This document shows positions 25,801-38,300 of a stretch of DNA of 64,000 bases, piece after piece. The DNA comes from Hermodice carunculata. Its lineage: Eukaryota; Annelida; Polychaeta; Eunicida; Amphinomidae. How positions within the stretch are numbered: the stretch's first letter is position 1; every line of letters starts with the position of its first letter. The stretch spans positions 969,701 to 1,033,700 of the forward strand of contig CAXHWN010002145.1 in NCBI GenBank assembly GCA_964020975.1, in the 5' to 3' direction. Below the pieces are notes generated by a model. It did no database searches and was not told the DNA's origin. It saw only the letters and a program-made list of their open reading frames with translations. Both the position numbers and the translations under genes were made by a program.

Positions 25801-28800
25801 AGCCACATCCAATGAACCAAGAACCAAAGTTGTAGCATTTTAATTCATGCAAATTAGGCCAATACACAAAATTAAGATTATGTTGAACAATGGCAAAGTG
25901 TAGCATTTCAAATTATTATACTTCAGGCATTAATCTAGTGCTCCGATTGGCTAAGCGGGCGTGTGACAGTTTTGACTGTTAACCGCAAGAAAATTACTGT
26001 TGCCCGCTGCCAATTGTTGTCACTAGGGGCACTGCACAATTGACCGGGGTTTGATTACATTTTTAGACTCAAGCCTTGTGTGCCAAGTAGGCATAATTTA
26101 TGTCATGTAAATGATTGTTGATTTATTAAAATGGAATGAAAATGACATGATATTTGTTCATTTATTGTTCTTTGGTATAATAAAGGAAATGGTGTCCTTG
26201 CCTTTGTGTGACAGGAAAAGCTGTTAACCTGAGGGATGGACTGTCAACCCTCAGCTTCCCTTTGAGTTGACAGTCCATCCCTCAGGTTTACAGTTCTTCC
26301 TGTCCCACACAGGCAAGGGCACCATTTCATTACTGTTCTCATTTTGAAGGCACACAGAGAGATTTTCTATGAAGCAAACGTTTTCTAGTTAGTCTATCTT
26401 TTGGGCTTTTATAACTTATTTTCATGATTGTCAAAGTGATTGGAGATATCAGGTTTTCCATGTAGTGAACATAAAACTTCCAGATTTCAATTAGAACCCC
26501 CACAAAAGCCATGCCAGTGATCCAGATTCCCCCAAGTTGGTAAGACTTCGTACACATAATTTGGTCAGGGATGGAGGGCCTGGCACAAGGGGGGCACTTA
26601 TGTGTTTCACTGGCCATGTGGCATGGCCTTGTCAAGTTTATACAGACAGAGTGGTCCTGCAGACCTGTCTCTGGTTGGAGAGGCCCTTGAGATCCCATAG
26701 CACAGTCTGCATATTATTTGGAAAGATCCATTACCATGGTGACTACATCTGGACTGAATATTTTCTGATTAACTTGAGAGTGGATTATTCAGGCTGTTAG
26801 GTTCACAGGTGGTCAGTATTGACTCATTGTGTGGCATTCAGCAAAGATCCTCCACTAACAGGCATTCATAGACAGAAGAGCTGTCAGAGCCCATGCCATC
26901 TTCACTACTGTAGCTTTCCATTTAAACTGTAGAAAAGCTGCTTAAACAGGTAATTGTAAGCACAAAAAACCACTGGACATGTACCTTTCATACTTAGGCA
27001 GAAAATCCATTCATATCCAAAGATTTTCGGTGCATATGATATGACAGGAGCCTTATTACATTTTTTGAAGAATTGTCGCCTATAATGGCTGATGAAGTGA
27101 AAGGTAATCAATGTAAAGTTACAAGTGTGTTGATGATACCAGTAAAGTGAACCTTCATGTAAGTGCAGCCATATGAGACCGTTACAATCAACACTCTAGG
27201 TGGGGGGGGGGGGGGTTAAGGGGTTTTGCGTACTGGGCATTTTTATTTGCCGTACTTACGTACTGGAATCCTTTTTAATTTCCGTACTTCGTACCAACCA
27301 TTATTTGTACATTCTCTAATTTTCCGTACCTTGTACTAGGGCAAAATTATTACCTGTACCAGCGTACTAGGGGCCCCCCTTGCCCCCTCCTCCGCCCCAG
27401 TACCCCTGTTTCAAGAGTGCTGGTTATTAAAGGTATTCCATGTCACAGTTTAACTCTTTCATTGCTGTATCAAGAAAAGTCCATGTGCACTGAATTGACA
27501 TGATTATACTAGATCTTACCATGCCGATGGTCAACATAGCTAGCCTCTAGATTATATAGTTGAAGGTCTAGGGCACTACTGCTATTGAGTTCTATCTTGA
27601 AACATGTTCTGTTGAAGCATCTCAATGGAAACTTGGCTCAATTCAACATTCAACAACCTTGACCTATTTTCTAGGTCACCAAGGGTCATCTTTTTTACTC
27701 TGGCCAAGGGGGCCTTAAAGCTGATCCAACCTTTCTTTTATTTTAGAGTTTGCACATATCATAAATAAGCAATTAAGGTATTGTTATTCATGCTGGTAAC
27801 ATCTCTCTCAGGCTTGGACCAAGAACTGTTTGTTTTCTCGTGTAATAATATCTAATTCTCTTTGGGACCCTTATATCACTGATAAATAGTTGAACTAATA
27901 AAACACATCATGACCAGAATCTGACAGAACGCTACTCTTTAATTGTGCAATAGATGTTTTACAGCCACAAAGAGGTTCCCAACTGGCATGATGACTGTCC
28001 TTGTCAGACTAATTAGCATAAGCAAACACAAGGAAACAGAGCAAAGATGTTAGCTAGTCCCCAGTTGGCTTTTGAAGTGCTGGGGATAAGACTTGTAGAA
28101 CCTTGAAGAATGATGAAGCCATCATATTGAATTAATTGTATTTTGGTGTGTTTGTGTGACATGGTTTATCATTAGGCAAAAAAAAAAAAAAGTCTGTGTT
28201 TGGGGTTTCCCTACCGACCCTTGCCCAAAACCCCCTACCCTAAAACTTTTTTTTGATTTTCAAAAAAAAAAAAAAAATCTAGGCAGATTTTCTTCATGAA
28301 ATGCACAATTTATGCATTTTAAGTCACTTTTCTTCTGTTTCCAGAGCAAAAATTTAAAAAAAAAAAAAAAAAGAAGCCTACCTACCTACCCTATTTATTT
28401 TTGGCATGTAACCTCAAACACACTATTTATTTTCTTTGGCCTTACAATTGTGCAGCACATAATGCCCTGATAAAGGTGTATGGATGTATTCACAGTTGCA
28501 AGGTACCTCAGCACATGAACCTATTAATGGGAAGGAACCATGCTGGTCACCACCCTCAAAAAACACAGCACTTTGGGCTCCCAGCAGGGCCATAAAGCGG
28601 GGCTTCCTCAAAATTGCTACTGTTGCTATCAAAAGTGGCCAGAACACATTGGCAGGGCCACTGACTGGATGCTGGACTTAACTGAGATAGGAATACTTCT
28701 TCTTTCGGCAGACTGAAACAGGGTTTGTCTTGCTGTGTCTGAAGAATCTGAGCAAGACAAGGTTTCTTTCACCCAAACTTTGCAATACAAGTTAACGATT

Positions 28801-31800
28801 TCCAAGCAAAATGTCCCCGGGGGGGGGGGGGGGGGGGGGGGGGTGTCATTAAAAAAAGGGGAAAAAAAAGTAGTAATAATAAAAGAATGAAAGTTGCAAT
28901 ACATGAAAAAATTGCTAAGTCAAGTTTCTGCTCCCATAACTTTGCATTTTAAACATGGGCATTGAGACGGACAAACAGCACTTGTGAATGTCCTTCCATA
29001 CCACTCTCATGCATGCATCTCCCATACTTCAAATGATTTTTGGGCTTTTCTCTTATAAAAAGCATAAGCCACTTCATAAAACGAATGAAAGATAGTCAGA
29101 ATACAAGTATCAGTTCCTTTAACTTCTTAATAGGTCCATGGTGTAAGCATGGTTCCTTGAGGGGTATTTTGTACATGTAAGGGGGTAGACCATGCGGACC
29201 AGTCTGCAACTTGTCATGTCTATGGCTTTTTTATTTTTTATTTCCATAGCATCCTTAGCTTTACCTGGGTCCAAATCTTGCAACAATTTCCAGTAGGAAA
29301 TGATGTTTCACCCCCCCCCCCCCCTTTTTGAAAAGCATCAACACAGATGCAAAAGTGTCAAATTCACAGCAAGTACCATATTGGATATGGCATAATTGAT
29401 GCAAAACGGCACATTTCATTTTCGATATTCTGTTCTCCTATGTTCATGGGACTTTCACTGGCGGAAACAGTTTGAAGAACTTTCACCCAGTAAGCAAGAA
29501 CACACAGAGATGGGTCCTCTCAAAACCGTTAATATTACTACTGTGCATGCCTGTAACCAGTGACGCGATGCATTGTGTCCAGCTTTGCCACCAGGGCAGC
29601 CAGGTCAATCTGCTGCGATGTGTGGCAGGGAGCATAGACATCACAGGGCAAGCAGGGCGGATGTGTGTATTTCACAGCTCAACTGAACAACAAAGGCTTA
29701 TGGCTGTGCATTAATTACACTTTAATTATGTGATAAGGGGAATCTGCGAGTTTGGGTTCCTTCTCGTTAATTGGTCCATGCTGAACACAATCAAGACGTC
29801 TAAATAAAAAATAAAGCACAAGTGAAAGCAAGAAAAAAAAGCAAACGTGAAAAAAAAATGGTTCTGAGATAGATTGGTGCTGGGAGGAAAACAAGCTTTC
29901 ATTTTCTTTGTGGATAATGAGATTAAGTGAATGACAGGAGATGTTACCAAGAGCACTTACTGGCTGCCCAGCAATGTTCCCATCTTGTGATAACTAGGTG
30001 CAAGAATTCAAATTGCTTTAGCTTAGTTGATCCTGCAAGCCTTTCATGGCCTTACATTCAGGGAAGCTCAGATTGATCAACAAGTCGCCAAGTTTTGATG
30101 GAAAATGACAACTTGTAGTGTTGATGCAATCTCAGCCTTTATGAAGCATTACAGGTCAAATTGGTGGAGTTTTTCTGCCTAGGTATATCAAGAGGAGGAG
30201 GGGGGCTACTCTGGTCTGCTTTCAAAAAGAGGACAATGAGATTGTGCGTGGGAGACATTGTGTCTAGACAACTGGTGTATGTCTCCCTGTGTCTGGGAGA
30301 CGGCAAGGAGAACAGCATGCTGCAAGGGCCTCAGTAGCCAGAAGCAAGTTCCAGGATTGAGGAGGAGTGTGACTGGAGGGCTGCATTAGGACAGCTGCCT
30401 GGCTCCCATTGGTTATTTGTCGTGGCATTATGTCCAGATGACTGCATACAAACAACCAGAATCCCAACTGTGAAAATCCCTGTCTGCTCCATATACTTTA
30501 TACATTGAATATTTCATCATTATTCATACAATGAAAGAACTCTCCACAGAATTAATGGGCACAATTGTTAATGCCGCTATATGCAGTCCACTTTCTTCCT
30601 GAATTCAAATCTATTAATCAATCCTTGTTATACTGTCTGGTTTGTCTTCTTATTTTTTGAAGCTCAGCTGACTTGTCAGTAGCTGAGCTTATCTTGTTCT
30701 TCGTCCGTCAGCAACAATTCACATTTTCGGCTTCTTCCCAAAACCTGCTTGGAAGATTCACTTCAAACTTGGTGGCAGTGTACATTGAGTGGGTCTCTGC
30801 CAAGTTTGTTTAATTGGTGATGGTCTAGTGATTTTTAAATTTTTTTTTTATTTTTTTATTCTTTTTGGGGGCAAATTTTCAAAAATCTTCTCCGAAACCA
30901 CTCACCCAATTGCTGTGATATCACACAGGAACACTCCTTGGGACTCCTAGTTTGTTACTTTGTTCACCAAGTGGCATTTTTGTATTGATTTTGTGTGTTT
31001 TTGCTTTTTTCAACTTCTCCAGAACGGTCACTCAGATTAAGCTGAAGTGTGGTGGATATGTTCCTTGTGAAAGGGTCAAGCAAACCGTTCACTAGGTGGC
31101 ACTGCTATGGATTCCTGATTTTTCACAATATCTTTCCGATTTGGGTACTTATCGGAAAATGCACCAAGCTTTCCTATTGATTACTATGTAAGTCGGTGGG
31201 CATTCTAATGCTAATTTGGATTTTCAACTCCTTCTCTGAAACTTTCCAGAATGACCTCAAACTTGGGGACAATGTACCTTGGATGAATCTCTACCAAATT
31301 TGTTCAAAGGGTCACACTCCAGTAATTTTTGGATTTTTAATGAATTTATTTCTTTTTTTTGGGGGGGGGGGGAATCTTAAAAAATCTTCCCCAAAACCGC
31401 TCACCCAATTGCTTTGATATCACACAGGAATACCCCTAGGGACCCCTAGTTCTTAATCTATTCACCAGCTGGTGCTGCAATTTTTTCTGTTTTTTTTTCT
31501 GATTTTTTGTGTATTTTTGCTTTTTTCGACTTCTCCAGAACCGTCACTCAGGTTCAGCTGAAACTTGGTGGATGTGTTCCTTGTGAAAGGGTCAAGCAAA
31601 GTTCTTCACTAGGTGGCACTGCTATACATGTCTGATTTTTAACATTTTAAAAAAAGATTCAGGTACTTGTAGGTAAATGTACCTTTCCTATTCATCACTA
31701 TGTAAGTCAATGGGCATTCTAATGCTAATTCACATTTTTGACTTCTTCTCTGAAACCGTCATCCAGATTTACTTCAAACTTGGTAACAATGTACATTGGG

Positions 31801-31858
31801 TGGTTCTCAACCAAGTTTGTTCAAATCATCATGTCCCAGTGATTTTTGATTTTTTATG

Positions 31859-31894
<36 letters not shown>

Positions 31895-34800
31895 GCAAAT
31901 CTTAAAAAATCTTCTCCCAAACTGCTCACCCATTTGCTTTGATGTCACACAGAAACACTCCTAGGGACTCCTATTTCTTAATTTGTTCTTGGCGCTTAAT
32001 TTTTAACTTTTTTTTTTTTTTTTCAATTCTGGTGCATGCTGGTTGATGCATCATTTATTTTTGTTTGCAAGTGAATGGGGATTGCAATGGAAATTCATAA
32101 TTTTTACTTCATCTCCAAAAACATGAAGCAGATTCACTTGAAACTTGGTGGGGATGTACCGTGGGTGAGTCTCTACCATGTTTGTGCAAATGGTCACAGT
32201 CCAGTGAATTTTGGATTCTTGATTAATTTTGTTGTTGATTTTTTGGCAAAATATTAAAAAATCTTCTCGGAAACCGCCCAGCCAATTGCTTCAAATTGCA
32301 TAGGGACACTTGTGAAGACCCATAGACCCTAATTTGTTCAACAGGTGGTGCTGTGATTTTAGTGTTTGTTTTTTTCTTTTCTTTTTTATGATTGGCAAGG
32401 AGATATGTACATATTAGCAACTGTGATCATGGTCTGAAACAGAAGTGACTTTGATATAGTTCACAGGACCACTTCAGTCTGTGCATGTAGAGTCAGCTGA
32501 GCACAGGAGTGTCGCAGTCCTCTTGTTTTGTGTGGTGGGAGGGATGGGAATATTGTCATCCAATCTTACACTTGCAAACACAGTAAGAAAATTGTGGTCA
32601 GGTTTAGTGATTTATCTGTTGAATGTGTACACAGTTGAAAGTGGTCAAGCTTGCAGCCAGCCATTTAATACCTCAGAAAAGCCCACAGTCATGGCCCAGC
32701 ATACAGTTTCATGTTTACAAACACAGCCAGTGGATCACCCGCGCACTACACTGAATCACCATGCAATATTAGGCTTGCAAGGGAAACCCATGAAGCACCA
32801 GATCGGTTCCCACAAGGGTCTTCCTGTGCAATTAAGCAGTGCTTGTAATCCTGTCATTGCCGTAGTAACGGTTACCTGAGTAACCTCTAGACAGTTAGTT
32901 TTGCCATTTGCTCAGTTGATCTGGGTGTTGGTGCAAGGAAATTGGGGACAGCAAAATATATCTATTTCTGTGTGTGCTTTCCTAGAGTGGCAGATATGTA
33001 ATTCAGAGATGCACTGGCCAGTGAGGAGGTCAACTTTGTCAAAGTCAGGCTCCAAATTGAGATGATAGAAAGACTGTATGATAGGCATGAGTTGAGGTGA
33101 CCTCTGCCTGGAGGAAGACCTCGTACTGAAACAGGATGTAGAAGTTGAGGTGCTAAAACAGGCTGCATGATGCAGGAGTTGAGGTGCTGAAACAGGGTGC
33201 ATGATGTAGGAGTTGAGGTGCTGAAACAGGCTGCATGATGTAGGACTTGAGGTGCCGAAATGGAGGAGGTGGGCTACTGAGAAACAGGCTCCATTATGTA
33301 GGAGTTGAGATGCAGGGATAGGCTTTATCATGATGTAGGATTTGAATTGCTGAAACAGGCTCCATGAAGTAAGAGTTGAGCTGCTGAAACAAACTACTTG
33401 ATGTAGGAGTCTAGGTGAAGGAACAGGCTTTATGACAAAGGATGTGAGATGGTGAAGCAGGCACTTTGATGTGGATGTTGAGGTGCTTAAACAGGCTCTA
33501 TAAGGTAGGAGATAGGTGCTGAAACAGGCTCTATGAGGTAGGAGATGGGTGCTGAAACAGGCTCTATGAGGTAGGAGATAGGTGCTTAAACAGGCTCTAT
33601 GAGGTACGAGATAGGTGCTGAAACAGGCTCTATCATGATGGAGGAGTTAAGCTAATCTGTGTGCTGTGACATGTACATGTATCTTGACTGTGATGGGAGA
33701 TGAAATACCTTGTAATATGGCAGTTCGGGATCAAACAGAGGCACGACATGGAGAAGTTGAGCTCAGGGGGCAAGGCAGGAATGATGGAAGTAGCTGAGAT
33801 GTTTGGGTAAGATTGTAAGATGGGGTTGAAATGGATCAAGGCTTCATCATACCAATGACAGTGATGGATCAAGGATGTGGAGGGTTTAGTTTAGGAGATG
33901 GAGGTGTTATCTGTTGCAGCCACGTTTTCCACGGTGAGATTGAACTCACCCAAAGCTGTGTGTTGGTGTATAACTTCGCTGACAGTTTTTGGTTGGTCTG
34001 CCTCCCAGTAGAAGGGATGCTGCATGTACATATCATTCTACCCACTACATAAGGGCATCTGCTCTAGTGACACTCCCTCCCCCTTCCTGGAATCTGAATG
34101 ATCAAAAATCAGACAGCAAAACTTTTGATGATCTTTTTGTAGTATTTTACCTATAATGTTCAAAGTCGGGTTCTGAATTGTACTTTGTAATTTTGTTATT
34201 GCCCTAGATGCTTACAGGGAGGACTATATAACATAAGAGAACTGTTGAACCACTGAGGGGTAGAGATGTGCTGTGAGGGACTGAGTGACATAAATGTTGA
34301 CAAGAACTGTTCTGCCACTAAGTGATAGAGGGACATAACCACTGGGGCTACATGTGTATGTGCTGTGCATAGACAGTCAATGAATTTATGCTTCTGTCAA
34401 ATGGAAGACCACAACCAGTGGATGTACAATGGTCTTTGTATTAACCCTTACAGTGCTAATCACAGCTTTAGTTGCTTTCTCAATACTGTTAAACATATAT
34501 TGGTTGAAAAATCCAAATTCCTCGTGAAGATACCTTTCATTGAAATACCAGCAAGCCTAGTCTAAAGCAGAAAGTAGTCTTAGTCAACAGCTTTCCTCAG
34601 GACACTTCGTGTGCAATGCTTGCTGAGGAAAGCTGTTGATTCAATCTTAAATCAGTGCTTTAAGGGTTAAAAGATGTGTCCACTGAGAGACCACCAGCCT
34701 TTAAAGACTACCTTTTCAAAATACTGTGCTGAGCAGTTTTCAAGTTATGTATACCAAAGTACATTGGAGACCACCTGTCTGGATGGACCACGATATGGTC

Positions 34801-35282
34801 GTTCCTAGGAGTAGTCTGTCAAGGCAGGTTTTACTGTATGTGCTATGTATACATGCAGCAAGGACCCTGCATGCATGATTGAGGAAGCCAGTGGGAAGAT
34901 CAAGTGCGTCTCTGCACTGATCGACTCTATTAAACTTGCATGGAGTTGCATTGTCAATGACACTGAGGCTCCAAGGATACACCTCCTTCGTATGTAATCC
35001 TGTATTGATGTAACATTTGTAACCATGATAAACACCAAAAAAAACCTTCCTCTCGCCAAGCAGCAGACATCCAATTAGGTGAGACTTACCAGGCTACATT
35101 TTTGGCGTTAAATTGCACATAAATAACAGATAACTGCAAAGCAATTTGACTTTTTCAGCAGGCTGTGCTTTCTGTATATTTCAACAGCCTCAGACACATG
35201 ATCTGTACATGATTGGGATGTCTAAATGGTACCCTTACATATACATTGGGAACATTTTACCAGTAACAACAGTTAAATTATC

Positions 35283-35365
<83 letters not shown>

Positions 35366-38300
35366 GTGTTTGTGTCTGAAAGATGGGGGGGGGGGGGGAG
35401 GGATGCTTAACTCACTCCATAATATGGTGACTTGCCAGGCAGTGCCAGAACCACTGACTTAAGACTAAAGGCATAAGGCATGTTGCTACTTGAATGAAAG
35501 CTCTTTTCATGAAGAATTTAAACATGCAATTGTCATCTTAAATCTAGGTAAATATGCAGAAAGTAAGGGACTGGTATGGAATGAGTTAAGGGATACAGCA
35601 CTTATAATATTTCACACAGCACATTGATATGGGAGAGCATTGGACACTTATAGCCAAAGCCAGTTATATGCCAGAATTCTTCCTCCCTTTGTAGATAAAC
35701 CCATAGCTAGGTTTGTTTTATCTGCATATACTGTAAATTGCTTTGTTTTCGCGTATATAAATTTCCACGGTTTTTATATTTTTGACATTTAACTGTGGTT
35801 TTAATTTCAATATTTTGGACATAAGTCCCATTCAAACAATGTTAAAATACTATTTTACTGTGGTTTTATTTTCACGATTTTGTGCCACCAGCGATTTAAG
35901 TGAAAATAAGAATACAGCGAAATTAAAGCAATTTACAGTATAGGGATCCAGACAGACTGGCTGTCAACTTTTGTTCAGTTTGATATACTCAGCTGTTATT
36001 CATGGAGTGACATTCAAGCAGATTGCTAGGTAAAATACCAGACATGTACTTACAAGATAAAATGAAAACTTAATGGAGCAATACATGTATATTTTATTGA
36101 TCAGTAATGCATGCTACAAAGTCATTAGCATTGTTGAGCAACTCTGTTGGCATGGTTTTTCTAAGTTCTCATGTTAGCCACCAGGAGTGCTGTTAATATC
36201 ATAGATTCCCAAGCTGATTGCTATTTGCTCAGTATTCATTATTGATGGGCTGTGCTTGTGTCAGTTATGGTAAGAATACTAGCTCAGTGTAAGCATGATT
36301 GTAGAAATGTTGTTAGGTCAGAAGTGAGATATGTGACGTGGTTAGAGGGTAGCACAGCAGGTATGAGCCTCATACTCTTCAGGGGGAAAATGAGTCACAT
36401 TGACAACCTAGTCATATTACATGCATGTATTACAAATTTGCACTAAAAGTCTTTGACATAATAAATGTAATAAAATCCAAACAAAATTCCTATGATATAA
36501 ACCATTATGAAAGACCACTACATTAAAAGTAAATGTATCCTCCAATTGAAAGAGTGAAATGAAATGGGCCCCCAAATGGTTGGATTATGGATAGGGAGCT
36601 CTCATCATGTTGTCTAGGAAGGTTGGAGCTTTCACTACAGATGATGTACATTGGGTGAAGAGCACATTGCCTGCTTCTGAGTGCCATTCATGATTTATGT
36701 GAGTGCAATAGATTGTATGGTTGCATACTGAGGCATTAAATCCATTACGAATACGACATGGAGGACTCAAGTTCACCATTACATCAATAATAGGCCATAC
36801 CCACTGAAATACAAAACCTTGCCCCATATATCACGACTGAGGCTGACCACAGGAGAGTGATGGACTGAAGCTTAATTCGCGTGAACAAGTTACAAACCAA
36901 TTTTCCGAAATTTTATCTAGACGTTTTCATCTAGGATCCATGATCTGATCATGTAGAAATGTCATCTTGTGAAGTCGATAATTTTGGTTATGTTCTGGTG
37001 AATGATATTTCTTAGTACATCCCAATACTCCATGCTCTGATGCACCTCAACATTAAGATAACTATTGATCTGAGATTTCTCTTAATGGTTGCTGATTCAA
37101 TTTCACAAGCGAATAGGTACAGGTTTTAATTTTCATGCAGGTTCTTACAGTTGAACTTGTTTGTATCTGATATACTAGAGCCATTCATCATTTACTGAGG
37201 ACACGTAAGCGAGCACTGCTTATACTCTTGGGTTTGAGAGCTTTCAAAGCAAACTACTACATTATCCAGGGCAAGAATGTCACTTTTGAATTGAAAGTCT
37301 GTGATACCCACTATATTTGCATGTCCCTTTGACTGAAACTCAGAACTGTATATATTTACAATGAAGCTTAAGTGAAGCAGGCAACATGTGAGGCTGGTGC
37401 TCAAGTGAATCTCAGAGGTTCGGTGAAATCTTAGTAAAGTAACCAGATATAGGTGAAAACAAACGCAATTATGTATAAAAATATGTAGGCAGCCTCCCCC
37501 TTTATTTACAATGTAAACACAGAGTAAGCAACAAAAGAAAAAAAAACACAAATAGTCCAAATTCAATGAACTTCACATTGATCCAAATTCAATGAACTTC
37601 ACATTGTTAACTGCAAAACTGTTGTGATAAGGTGTTTTGATATAATATCAAAACTCCCTCAGACCAAATACGGCAGGGTGACCCCAGTAAGGATTTGAAT
37701 CCACTGATACTGGAGCCACCTAGAGGGGGTTTACAAAACTTTATATCAGGACCAGTAAAACAATGTAGGAATACATGTACATATGAGAATATCAAGTTGC
37801 ACATACAGTGTACATAGCAATTATCTAAGGTGTAAGTTTCTGAATATTGGTTAATTATAAGGTATGATTAAATGTTCTTAGAATATCGATCCATTGAATG
37901 TGTATATACTTTATCCAAAATGTAAGGTGTTCTACACCTGATTATTGAGTGTTCAAAGTGTCCTTGTACTGAACAACTTGCCAGGCACTCCATATGTAAA
38001 ATGCTAATGAGCATTTTGTAACTTTCGGTTGTGCAGAGTAAAGGAGCAAACTTCATTCAGGATGCTATCCTGTCTCCATGGTTACGAGCAGACATCAGTC
38101 AGGGTTCTGTCCTGTCTCCATGGTTATGAGCAAGCATCAGTCAGGGCTCTTACCTGTCACCATGGCTACAAGCAGACATCAGTTAGGGTTCTGTCCTGTC
38201 TCCATGGTTACAAGCAAGCATCAGTCAGGGTTCTGTCCTGTCTCCATGGTTACGAGCAAGCATTATAGTCATGGTTCTGTCCTATCTCCATGGTTACTTT

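Noticed and set aside
31196-32257. Three similar 60-73 codon frames beginning MGIL/MGIA, looking like a small gene family
   Set aside because: The similarity follows from the repeated DNA module, which also contains T-runs. There is no sign of coding constraint.
32912-33331. 139-codon minus-strand frame rich in HLNSYIMHPVSAPQLL
   Set aside because: Translation of the 33-34 bp minisatellite.
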